A stretch of DNA of 5,378 bases from an uncultured Eubacteriales bacterium. Its GTDB lineage: Bacteria; Bacillota; Clostridia; Lachnospirales; Bianqueaceae. The stretch spans positions 1-5,378 of the forward strand of contig ONYR01000350.1 in assembly GCA_900322165.1 (NCBI GenBank), read 5' to 3'. Positions 1-5,378 of this stretch are shown piece by piece; position 1 is the first letter of the stretch, and each line of letters starts with the position of its first letter. The notes below the pieces were generated by a model. The model was not told the DNA's origin. It did not search any database and saw nothing but the letters and a program-made list of their open reading frames with translations. The position numbers were made by a program, and so were the translations under genes.

Positions 1-663
1 ATCGACGTGCTCGAGCAGACCCTTCCGGTCAGTTACCTCTACGGTGCAGTCCCGAAGCTTTCGCCCGCGGTCTACCTTACCGCCACGCTGAAGGATCCGT
101 CCGCTTATCACCTGATCCCGTGCCAGGCATACGTCTATTACCAGCAGACGAACGTCGGAACCGTGCAGATCCCTGAGACAAGCGTCGGTGATCCTCTCGT
201 TCTCTCGCTCGGCAAGGAATCCAGTCTTGTGATCGAACGCAAAAATACCTCGGATGAACACTCCGAGGCACTTCTGAAGGGCACGCAGACCAGAAAGCTG
301 GTCTACACGATCGAATTGTTGAATCGCAAGAACACGCCGGTTAACGTGCAGATCTCCGACCAGATCCCGATCTCCGCGGAAGATAAGATCAAGGTCGAAA
401 CGCTCGAACTCTCCGGCGGAAGTTTGAACGCCGAGACCGGTGAGGTCACCTGGGATATCAAAGCGCTTGCGCCTGAAAAGAGCTGCAAACTGACCCTCTC
501 CTACCAGATCGTCCACCCCAAGAATACAAAGCTTGAGATGCGGACGGTAAAGTCCAAACCATCCGCGAGCTTCGGTGACACCGTGAAGTTCTGCCCGGAA
601 TGCGGCGGAGTCGTTCCGGCCGGTCACAAATTCTGTCCGACCTGCGGAAGGCGAATGATCTGA
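1..663 (+). CDS. DUF4139 (MuiA-like) domain protein with C-terminal zinc ribbon, 5' partial
   Basis: The reading frame is open from the first base, so the N-terminus lies outside the window; 220 residues remain. The visible part matches the C-terminal DUF4139 domain as I remember it: PKLSPAVYL near residue 18, a VG turn after a tyrosine-rich strand, LSLGKESSLVIERK around residues 68-81, then a strand-rich section with SDQIPIS and a closing TLSYQIVHP. In this family (mucoidy-inhibitor MuiA-like proteins) an N-terminal DUF4140 domain and a coiled coil usually precede this domain; neither can be checked here. Residues 198-215 hold two CxxC pairs (CPEC and CPTC, 10 residues apart), a typical zinc ribbon, and the protein ends five residues later. 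No signal peptide or membrane segment is visible. The function is not established; a scaffold or protein-interaction role is only an inference. The gene converges on the trxB-like gene with 41 bp between stop codons. Family assignment is fairly sure, function unknown. Confidence 0.75.
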   Translation: MDVLEQTLPVSYLYGAVPKLSPAVYLTATLKDPSAYHLIPCQAYVYYQQTNVGTVQIPETSVGDPLVLSLGKESSLVIERKNTSDEHSEALLKGTQTRKLVYTIELLNRKNTPVNVQISDQIPISAEDKIKVETLELSGGSLNAETGEVTWDIKALAPEKSCKLTLSYQIVHPKNTKLEMRTVKSKPSASFGDTVKFCPECGGVVPAGHKFCPTCGRRMI

Positions 664-704
664 TCGCTTCGCTCAGCGCATACAATGGCACGTTCTGCAC
701 GATT

Positions 705-1622
705 TCACATCATGTTGATGTAGCGGCAGGCGGAAAGCGCCGCGACCGCGCCGTCCGCGCAGGCGGTCGTTACCTGACGGATCGCCTTGCTGCGGCAGTC
801 ACCGGCAACAAAGATGCCCGGCGTCTTGGTGGCGCAGTCCTCGCCTGAGTCAAAGTAGCCGTAAGCATTCAGATCCGCGAGCGCTTCAAACGGTTTGTTT
901 TCCGGGATCAGCCCGATCGCAACAAACATACCGTCCGCAAGGACCTCGCGAGATTCCCCGCTTTCTTTCGATACGATACGGATCCCTTTAAAGGATCCGT
1001 TTTCGTTTGTCAGGATTTCCTCGACCTTCTGTCCCACGATCACGCTGACGTTATCGCGGCTCGCGAGCACTTCCTGAAGGCGCTTTTCACCGGTCAGGAA
1101 CGGAAGATCCTGTACGATCGTCACCTTGGCACATTTATCGGAGAGAAGGATCGCTTCCTGCAGCGCGGAATTGCCGCCGCCGACCATGATGACCTCGCGG
1201 CCCGTGTAAAAATCACCGTCGCAGACCGCGCAGAAAGAAATGCCTTCGCCAACGAGCTCATCCTCGCCCGGAAGACCGAGCATGCGATGCTTGACACCGG
1301 TCGCGATAATGACACTCTTTCCTTCAAAGGCTGTGCCGTCATCCGTCTGAACGCTCCAGCCACCCTCGCAGGGGGTGATGCCGCAGACCGTCGCGATCTC
1401 GATGTCCGCGCCCTGCTCCATGATCTGAGCCATCATATGGTCCGCGAGCTCATTGCCGCTCAGCGAGGTGTAGCCGGGATAATTCTCGACCTTCGGAGAA
1501 TGAGTGATCTGACCCCCGAAGCCTTCTTTCTCGATCACGACAACACTTTTTCCGTTTCGAAGCGCATAGAGCGCTGCGGTCATGCCTGCCGGGCCTCCGC
1601 CCACTACGACGATATCATACAT
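705..1622 (-). CDS. trxB: Thioredoxin-disulfide reductase-like flavoprotein lacking the NADPH-selecting HRRxxxR motif
   Basis: Cytosolic flavoprotein of the low-molecular-weight thioredoxin reductase family, which passes electrons from a pyridine nucleotide through FAD and a CxxC pair to a thioredoxin-like partner. The 305-residue length is normal for the family. Visible motifs are the FAD-binding GGGPAG (residues 8-13), the redox pair CAVC followed by DGDFY (131-139), the second nucleotide fold GGGNSA (148-153) and the C-terminal FAD motif GIFVAGDCR (269-277) followed by IRQVTTACADG. The oddity is at residues 171-177: NADPH-dependent relatives have HRRxxxR there to bind the 2'-phosphate, but this protein reads QDLPFLT. 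It may therefore prefer NADH or another donor. The ATG is preceded by a strong ribosome binding site. It lies 122 bp downstream of nrdD on the same strand, so the redoxin domain of NrdD is a plausible substrate. An inverted repeat between the genes may uncouple their transcription. Family is sure; electron donor is not. Confidence 0.85.
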   Translation of the reverse strand: MYDIVVVGGGPAGMTAALYALRNGKSVVVIEKEGFGGQITHSPKVENYPGYTSLSGNELADHMMAQIMEQGADIEIATVCGITPCEGGWSVQTDDGTAFEGKSVIIATGVKHRMLGLPGEDELVGEGISFCAVCDGDFYTGREVIMVGGGNSALQEAILLSDKCAKVTIVQDLPFLTGEKRLQEVLASRDNVSVIVGQKVEEILTNENGSFKGIRIVSKESGESREVLADGMFVAIGLIPENKPFEALADLNAYGYFDSGEDCATKTPGIFVAGDCRSKAIRQVTTACADGAVAALSACRYINMM

Positions 1623-1632
1623 TTGAGCGATT

Positions 1633-1639
1633 CCTCCTT
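1633..1639 (-). promoter_or_regulatory. Ribosome binding site of the trxB-like gene
   Basis: On the - strand the sequence reads AAGGAGG, 10 nt before the ATG at 1620-1622. It is a near-perfect Shine-Dalgarno sequence and supports that start. A short GC-rich hairpin can form just upstream (1644-1657, arms GCGGC and GCCGC with a GGCT loop), leaving the site itself unpaired. I see no convincing sigma-A promoter between this gene and nrdD. Confidence 0.8.
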
Positions 1640-1683
1640 ATCCGCGGCAGCCGCCGCAGCTTCTGCCGTTACCAACAGTTGCA

Positions 1684-1718
1684 AACAGGAGACAAACCAA
1701 AGCGGTCTGTCTCCTGTT
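1684..1718 (-). terminator. Inverted repeat downstream of nrdD, possible intrinsic terminator or mRNA-end stem
   Basis: An 11-bp perfect inverted repeat (AACAGGAGACA at 1684-1694 and TGTCTCCTGTT at 1708-1718 on the + strand) can extend by an inner ACC/GGT after a one-base internal loop, leaving a 5-nt loop. It begins 26 bp after the nrdD stop. On the - strand the stem is followed only by a short T-run that ends in TTTGCAAC, so it is a weak terminator by the usual T-tract rule. It could give partial termination before the trxB-like gene or protect the nrdD mRNA end. The structure is directly visible; its role is inferred. Confidence 0.55.
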
Positions 1719-1744
1719 ATTGTTTACATCAGCTTAGATCCTTC

Positions 1745-4192
1745 TCACTTTTTCGCGGCCATCAGCCAGCCCTTGATCTCGGAAACGCCGCGGTACTTTT
1801 CAAAGCCCTCGCCGCTCATCACGATCAGGGTCGGAGCCTGCTTGACACCGAACTTCTCCACGAGCTCGCGCTCTTCGTTCGCGTTCAGGGTCGCGTAGGC
1901 GATCCCCGCCTTGTCAAGGAGCGCCATCGCCGCCTTGCAGTTCGGGCAGGTCGGAGTCTTGAAGAGGATGATATTGCCAAGCTCTGCGGGCTTTTCAGCC
2001 TCAGCGGGCTCAGCCGCCTTGACTGCCGTTTCCACTACCGGAGCTTCCACCTTAACCTCCTGAGCGGGGATCTCGCTCAGCGCGGAAATGCCCGCCGTAG
2101 CCGGTCCCTTGTGACGCAGGAAGGAATGGGACAGATCGTATTCCTTACGATCCTTGAACTCCTGGACCTTACCGTCGTTCCAGTTCTGGATCGGACGGTA
2201 GTAACCGGTAATACGGCTGTAGACCTCGGTCTTGCGGCCGCAGATCGGGCAGGTATAGACCTCACCGGTCAGGTAGCCATGGTCCTTACATACCGAGTAG
2301 GTCGGGGACATGGTGTAGTACGGCAGACGGTAGTTCTCCGCGATCTTGCGGACAAGCGCCGCTGCTGCCTTCCAATCCGGAAGCTTCTCGCCGAGGAAGG
2401 CGTGGAAAACGGTACCGGAGGTGTAGAGGGTCTGGAGTTCATCCTGAACATCAAGTGCAGAGAAGATATCCTCGGTGTAGCCAACCGGCAGATGCGAAGA
2501 GTTGGTGTAGTAAGGCGTACCGTTCTCGTTGGCGGTGATGATGTCCGGGAACTGTTCCTTGTCGTGCTTGGCGAAGCGGTAGGTCGTAGACTCAGCCGGT
2601 GTCGCCTCGAGGTTGTACAGATCGCCGTACTGCTCCTGATAATCGCTCAGGCGCTCACGCATATGATTCAGGACATCCTTGGCAAAGGCCTGGGTCTTGG
2701 GGTTGGTAAGGTCCGCGCGCAGCCACTTGGCGTTGAGGCCGACTTCGTTCATACCGATCAGACCGATCGTGGAGAAGTGGTTCTCGAAGGTGCCAAGGTA
2801 GCGCTTGGTGTACGGATACAGACCGTTGTTGAGGAGCTTGGTGATGACTTCACGCTTCGTCTTCAGGCTGCGGGCCGCGATGTCCATCAGCTTGTCAAGG
2901 CGCTTGTAGAAGTCTGCCTCATCCGCCGCCAGGTAAGCGATACGCGGCAGGTTGATCGTGACAACGCCGATGCTTCCGGTCGATTCGCCGGAGCCGAAGA
3001 AACCGCCGGACTTCTTGCGCAGCTCGCGCAGGTCCAGTCTCAGACGGCAGCACATCGAACGAACGTCGCTGGGCTCCATGTCGGAGTTGATATAGTTGGA
3101 GAAATACGGAGTACCGTACTTAGCCGTCATTTCGAACAGCAGACGGTTGTTCTCGGTATCGCTCCAATCGAAATCGCGCGTGATGGAGTAGGTCGGGATC
3201 GGATACTGGAAGCCCCGTCCGTTGTAGTCACCCTCGATCATAATTTCGATGAAGGCTTTATTGACCATATCCATTTCTTTCTGGCAGTCACCATATGTGA
3301 AATCCATATAACGTCCGCCGACGATCGCGGAGAGATCTTTCAGATCATTCGGTACCACCCAGTCGAGCGTGATATTGGAGAACGGTGCCTGTGTACCCCA
3401 GCGGCTGGGCGTGTTGACGCCGTAGATAAAGGACTGTACGCACTGCTTGACTTCACGCTGCGTGAGATTATCGATCTTTACGAACGGAGCGAGATATGTG
3501 TCGAACGATGAAAATGCCTGAGCGCCCGCCCACTCATTCTGCATGATTCCAAGGAAATTGACCATCTGATTGCAGAGAGTGGAGAGATGGTTGGCCGGTG
3601 AGGAAGTGATTTTGCCCGGAACACCTCCGAGACCTTCCATGATCAGCTGCTTCAGACTCCATCCTGCACAGTAACCGGTCAGCATAGACAGATCATGGAG
3701 ATGAATGGCCGCACTGCGGTGGGCCATAGCAACTTCCTCGTCGTATACTTCGCTGAGCCAGTAGTTAGCTGTGATTGCTCCGGAGTTGGAGAGGATCAGA
3801 CCGCCGACGGAATAAGTGACGGTAGAGTTCTCCTTTACGCGCCAGTCGTTGATCTGAAGATAATTGTCGATCAGCTCCTTGTAATTGAGCAGAGCGGAGT
3901 TGACATTGCGGACCTTCTCGCGCTGCTTGCGGTAAAGAATGTAGGCTTTGGCGACATCCGCATAGCCCGATTCGGACAGGACTTTTTCGACACTGTCCTG
4001 GATCATTTCCACGCTGATCTGGCCGTCGATGATTTTGCTCTCAAAATCCGCGGTGACGTGAAGCGCGATGAGTTCTATTATGCTTGGATGAAACTGCTTC
4101 TCAAGTGCGACAAATGCCTTGGTGATCGCGTCAGTGATCTTGCTGATCTCAAATTCCGCGATCTGGCCGTCTCTCTTAATTACTTTGTACAT
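1745..4192 (-). CDS. nrdD: Anaerobic (class III) ribonucleoside-triphosphate reductase with fused C-terminal redoxin domain
   Basis: Cytosolic oxygen-sensitive glycyl-radical enzyme that reduces ribonucleoside triphosphates to deoxyribonucleotides for DNA synthesis. At 815 residues it is about 100 longer than enzymes of the E. coli type. In order: an ATP-cone regulatory domain (residues 1 to about 92, starting MYKVIKRDGQ); the catalytic barrel with Cys175 (GYCAGW) and the Cys pair 381-382 (SMCCRLR), one of which should be the thiyl-radical cysteine; a zinc site from Cys635, His638, Cys648 and Cys651 (CKDH and CPIC); and the glycyl-radical loop RITGYYRP with Gly663 as the radical site. An Ala/Glu/Pro-rich linker (about 703-738) leads to a thioredoxin/glutaredoxin-like domain (about 740-815) with CPNC at 749-752 and a cis-proline motif APTL at 786-789. 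That tail suggests reduction by a dithiol rather than formate. The ATG follows an AGGGGG ribosome binding site. The promoter region carries NrdR-like boxes, and the activase gene nrdG lies just upstream. Identification is very sure. Confidence 0.96.
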   Translation of the reverse strand: MYKVIKRDGQIAEFEISKITDAITKAFVALEKQFHPSIIELIALHVTADFESKIIDGQISVEMIQDSVEKVLSESGYADVAKAYILYRKQREKVRNVNSALLNYKELIDNYLQINDWRVKENSTVTYSVGGLILSNSGAITANYWLSEVYDEEVAMAHRSAAIHLHDLSMLTGYCAGWSLKQLIMEGLGGVPGKITSSPANHLSTLCNQMVNFLGIMQNEWAGAQAFSSFDTYLAPFVKIDNLTQREVKQCVQSFIYGVNTPSRWGTQAPFSNITLDWVVPNDLKDLSAIVGGRYMDFTYGDCQKEMDMVNKAFIEIMIEGDYNGRGFQYPIPTYSITRDFDWSDTENNRLLFEMTAKYGTPYFSNYINSDMEPSDVRSMCCRLRLDLRELRKKSGGFFGSGESTGSIGVVTINLPRIAYLAADEADFYKRLDKLMDIAARSLKTKREVITKLLNNGLYPYTKRYLGTFENHFSTIGLIGMNEVGLNAKWLRADLTNPKTQAFAKDVLNHMRERLSDYQEQYGDLYNLEATPAESTTYRFAKHDKEQFPDIITANENGTPYYTNSSHLPVGYTEDIFSALDVQDELQTLYTSGTVFHAFLGEKLPDWKAAAALVRKIAENYRLPYYTMSPTYSVCKDHGYLTGEVYTCPICGRKTEVYSRITGYYRPIQNWNDGKVQEFKDRKEYDLSHSFLRHKGPATAGISALSEIPAQEVKVEAPVVETAVKAAEPAEAEKPAELGNIILFKTPTCPNCKAAMALLDKAGIAYATLNANEERELVEKFGVKQAPTLIVMSGEGFEKYRGVSEIKGWLMAAKK

Positions 4193-4198
4193 ATAAAT

Positions 4199-4204
4199 CC
4201 CCCT
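4199..4204 (-). promoter_or_regulatory. Ribosome binding site of nrdD
   Basis: The - strand reads AGGGGG six nt before the ATG at 4190-4192. It is a G-rich Shine-Dalgarno variant with good spacing and supports this start, which also places the ATP-cone motif at the very N-terminus, as in the family. Confidence 0.7.
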
Positions 4205-4228
4205 GAAAGTAGAAAAAAGACCGATTTC

Positions 4229-4255
4229 ACCCCATCACTTTAAAGCGACAGGGGT
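4229..4255 (-). other. Possible hairpin in the nrdD 5' leader
   Basis: On the - strand ACCCC (4255-4251) can pair with GGGGT (4233-4229), with a further short inner pairing CGCT/AGTG across an internal loop. A run of six T lies about 10 nt downstream (4213-4218), too far from the stem for a standard intrinsic terminator. It would sit in a leader of about 70 nt. Weak evidence; it may have no function. Confidence 0.25.
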
Positions 4256-4272
4256 TCGTCTCCCACTGAGAT

Positions 4273-4301
4273 ATACTATCACTCCGGGCAAATTAAATCA
4301 A
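4273..4301 (-). promoter_or_regulatory. Candidate sigma-A promoter of nrdD
   Basis: On the - strand TTGATT (4301-4296) serves as -35 and TAGTAT (4278-4273) as -10, with a 17-nt spacer ending in TGA, which gives an extended -10 (TGnTAGTAT). The predicted transcript would start near 4266, leaving about 74 nt of leader before nrdD. Each hexamer matches consensus at four of six positions. The -35 overlaps the proximal NrdR-like palindrome, as expected for a repressible promoter. Inferred from motif and spacing only. Confidence 0.5.
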
Positions 4302-4312
4302 TATATATTGAT
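4297..4312. promoter_or_regulatory. Proximal NrdR-box-like operator (16-bp perfect palindrome)
   Basis: ATCAATATATATTGAT is a perfect palindrome. Shifted by one base (4296-4311) it matches about 12 of 16 positions of the NrdR box ACACAATATATTGTGT, including the CAATATAT core. It overlaps the candidate -35 of nrdD. Its centre lies 30-31 bp from that of the distal box, about three helical turns, the arrangement known for paired NrdR boxes. NrdR is the ATP-cone repressor that senses nucleotide levels and controls ribonucleotide reductase genes. It is a weaker match than the distal box, and the pairing is what supports it. Confidence 0.6.
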
Positions 4313-4326
4313 GCGAATTAACAAAA

Positions 4327-4342
4327 ACACAATATCTTGTGG
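4327..4342. promoter_or_regulatory. Distal NrdR box
   Basis: ACACAATATCTTGTGG matches the NrdR box consensus ACACWATATMTWGTGT at all but the last position, allowing for degenerate bases. It lies inside a longer imperfect palindrome flanked by AAAA and TTTT (4323-4346). It sits upstream of the candidate nrdD promoter and is paired with the palindrome at 4297-4312. Because it lies after the nrdG stop codon, it should control nrdD but not nrdG. Confidence 0.8.
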
Positions 4343-4416
4343 TTTTTGATCAAATGCATTAAATATAGGTAGATTCTGATGGAGCTGTATACCTTCTCAC
4401 AGAGGGAGTCGGGAAA

Positions 4417-5109
4417 TCAGTCCATTCCCCTCAAACCGGTCTGCTTTACATATTTGCCTATTATAGCGGCATAGTGAAGCATGTCATCTCTGGAGGGGGC
4501 ATGAAGATTTCCGTATGGGACGGTATCACGGTCTGTGAAACTCTGAAGAAAGTAGCGGGAAGCCCCTCGGATCAGTTTACCGATTTCCTCGAAATCATTC
4601 GCCTGATGAAATTCCCGGACGACGGTCGTCCGGAATTCATATTCTACAGTGCCGCCAAGAAGAAGGTCAATACTCTTTTTTACAGGTTCAAGGTCGATTT
4701 TATTCAGTCCGATGGTCACAGCGTACTTTTCCGGACTGTTTTTTATATCCATCGCGACGTAATCCACAAGGCAATCGTCCAGGATTTTTTTAAGAAGTGC
4801 CGGATGATTGCCGTTGGTATCAAGTTTAACGGCATACCCCAATTCTCTGATCCTGACGATCAGATCATACAGACCGGCATGAAGGCAGGGCTCACCTCCG
4901 GTAATGGCAACACCGTCAAGAAGACCCTTACGCTTTTCAAGGAAAGAAAAAAGTTCTTTCTCGGTCATAACGGCAGGGGCAGAGCCGTCCACAAGTTCAT
5001 AGTTGTGGCAGTATGGACATCGAAAATCACACCGTCCAAGGAAGACAGTGCATGCGACACGCCTCGGAAAATCCAGGAGGGTCATTTTCTGAAGTCCGTG
5101 TATTTTCAT
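4417..5109 (-). CDS. nrdG: Anaerobic ribonucleoside-triphosphate reductase activating protein (radical SAM)
   Basis: Radical-SAM activase that uses a 4Fe-4S cluster and S-adenosylmethionine to create the glycyl radical on NrdD. The 230-residue form fits the NrdG2 type (TIGR02495-like), recognised from the opening GLQKMTLLDFPRRVACTVF. The cluster motif CX3CX2C is CDFRCPYC at residues 27-34 (Cys27, Cys31, Cys34), and the SAM-binding GGEP is at 71-74 (AITGGEPCL). LDTNGNHP and VAMDIKNSPEKY follow, as in the family. The frame stays open 159 nt further upstream to an ATG at 5268, but that stretch lies inside the preceding gene in another frame and does not resemble NrdG. The ATG at 5107-5109 has a strong ribosome binding site and gives the conserved N-terminus. 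The gene starts 17 nt after the upstream 4Fe-4S protein gene, so the two are probably co-transcribed. nrdD follows after 224 bp with its own promoter; nrdG lying before nrdD is the reverse of the common order. Confidence 0.93.
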   Translation of the reverse strand: MKIHGLQKMTLLDFPRRVACTVFLGRCDFRCPYCHNYELVDGSAPAVMTEKELFSFLEKRKGLLDGVAITGGEPCLHAGLYDLIVRIRELGYAVKLDTNGNHPALLKKILDDCLVDYVAMDIKNSPEKYAVTIGLNKIDLEPVKKSIDLLLGGTVEYEFRTTVVREFHQANDFEEIGKLIRGASRYFLQSFTDRDTVPYGNLHAPSRDDMLHYAAIIGKYVKQTGLRGMD

Positions 5110-5114
5110 GGAAG

Positions 5115-5121
5115 CTCCTTT
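5115..5121 (-). promoter_or_regulatory. Ribosome binding site that decides the nrdG start
   Basis: The - strand reads AAAGGAG, five nt before the ATG at 5107-5109 and just after the upstream gene's TAA (5127-5129). It favours the 230-residue NrdG over the longer in-frame start at 5268. Confidence 0.8.
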
Positions 5122-5126
5122 CAAGA

Positions 5127-5378
5127 TTATCTGAACATGAACTTTCTCGCAGCCGCATATCCAATGCGGAGCGGCAGCGGCCGTACCGCCTTGTCGGCCT
5201 CCTGGATCAGATCCATGATGTTGAGGCCCTGCGGACATACTTTCTCGCAATGTCCGCATCGGATGCATTGAGTCGCAAATGCAGGCTTCCTTCGAAGAGC
5301 CACCGTCTGCATATACTCCTTTATGCCGGTACCCTTGTTTTCCGTATACATTGCGTTATAACAGCGGAAAAGACTTGG
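5127..5378 (-). CDS. 4Fe-4S protein C-terminus, probably an aldo/keto reductase (COG1453 type), 5' partial
   Basis: The frame runs open to the right edge, so only the last 83 residues are visible. An ATG at 5349-5351 would give a 74-residue protein, but the codons before it read in frame as PSLFRCYNA, so a longer protein is likelier. Residues 38-49 of the visible part form a single ferredoxin-type cluster motif, CIRCGHCEKVCP (Cys 38, 41, 44, 48), followed by QGLNIMDLI and a basic tail ending ARKFMFR. A short helical stretch before a single CxxCxxCxxxCPQ motif near the C-terminus is typical of clostridial aldo/keto reductases with an appended ferredoxin domain. A ferredoxin-like subunit of another oxidoreductase cannot be excluded because the barrel is outside the window. 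It would be a cytosolic redox enzyme with unknown substrate. It directly precedes nrdG, with 17 nt between them. The Fe-S motif is sure; the family is moderately sure. Confidence 0.65.
   Translation of the reverse strand, partial: PSLFRCYNAMYTENKGTGIKEYMQTVALRRKPAFATQCIRCGHCEKVCPQGLNIMDLIQEADKAVRPLPLRIGYAAARKFMFR

Noticed and set aside
664..704. Bidirectional terminator between the convergent DUF4139 and trxB-like genes
   Set aside because: Only a 4-bp stem (CGCT/AGCG) is present, without an adequate T-run on either strand.
600..848. 82-codon + strand frame across the end of the DUF4139 gene and the trxB-like gene
   Set aside because: Overlaps two well-supported genes out of frame and has no family features.
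1679..3511. 610-codon open frame on the + strand
   Set aside because: It lies antisense to nrdD, whose family motifs are unmistakable. The translation shows no recognisable domain. Long antisense frames are common opposite GC-rich, codon-biased genes.
4297..4312. FNR/Crp-type operator
   Set aside because: The half-sites are everted (ATCAA then TTGAT) relative to the FNR site TTGATnnnnATCAA, so the NrdR reading fits better.
4345..4354. 10-bp palindrome TTTGATCAAA
   Set aside because: Short and AT-rich next to the distal NrdR box; no known operator matches well enough to call it.
4392..4406. Terminator after nrdG
   Set aside because: On the - strand CCCTCT and AGAAGG pair with one mismatch over a 3-nt loop, but no T-run follows.
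5110..5268. 53-residue N-terminal extension of nrdG
   Set aside because: It overlaps the coding part of the upstream gene in another frame, has a Gly/Ala/Pro-rich translation unlike NrdG, and the internal ATG has a strong ribosome binding site and the conserved N-terminus.
4474..5271. 265-codon open frame on the + strand
   Set aside because: Antisense to nrdG and the 4Fe-4S gene; no recognisable motif, and both - strand genes carry clear Fe-S motifs.

Overview
The window reads as chromosome from an anaerobic Gram-positive bacterium of the Clostridia, probably Lachnospiraceae- or Oscillospiraceae-like. This is inferred from the gene set (oxygen-sensitive class III ribonucleotide reductase with its radical-SAM activase), strong AGGAGG-type ribosome binding sites, moderately GC-rich coding DNA and an AT-rich control region. 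No rRNA, tRNA, CRISPR array or mobile element is visible.

Layout. At the left edge, on the + strand, is the C-terminal part of a DUF4139-family protein ending in a zinc ribbon (1-663). Everything else lies on the - strand and is transcribed right to left. At the right edge is the C-terminal end of a 4Fe-4S protein, probably an aldo/keto reductase of the COG1453 type (5127-5378). After a 17-nt gap comes nrdG (4417-5109). A 224-bp AT-rich intergenic region follows, with two NrdR-box-like operators and a promoter (4273-4342). Then come nrdD (1745-4192), a 122-bp gap with a strong inverted repeat (1684-1718), and a thioredoxin-reductase-like flavoprotein (705-1622). The last gene converges on the DUF4139 gene across only 41 bp, where I see no clear terminator.

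How the genes fit together. NrdG would use S-adenosylmethionine and a 4Fe-4S cluster to place a glycyl radical on NrdD, which then reduces ribonucleoside triphosphates to deoxyribonucleotides without oxygen. This NrdD carries a thioredoxin/glutaredoxin-like domain with a CPNC motif fused to its C-terminus. It also lacks, by eye alignment, the Asn associated with the formate-using enzymes. The neighbouring TrxB-like flavoprotein is a natural candidate to reduce that redoxin domain. It keeps the CxxC active site and both dinucleotide-binding glycine motifs but lacks the HRRxxxR motif that normally selects NADPH. The main hypothesis from this window is therefore a class III reductase supplied by its own tethered redoxin and an unconventional flavoprotein reductase, with nrdD under NrdR control.
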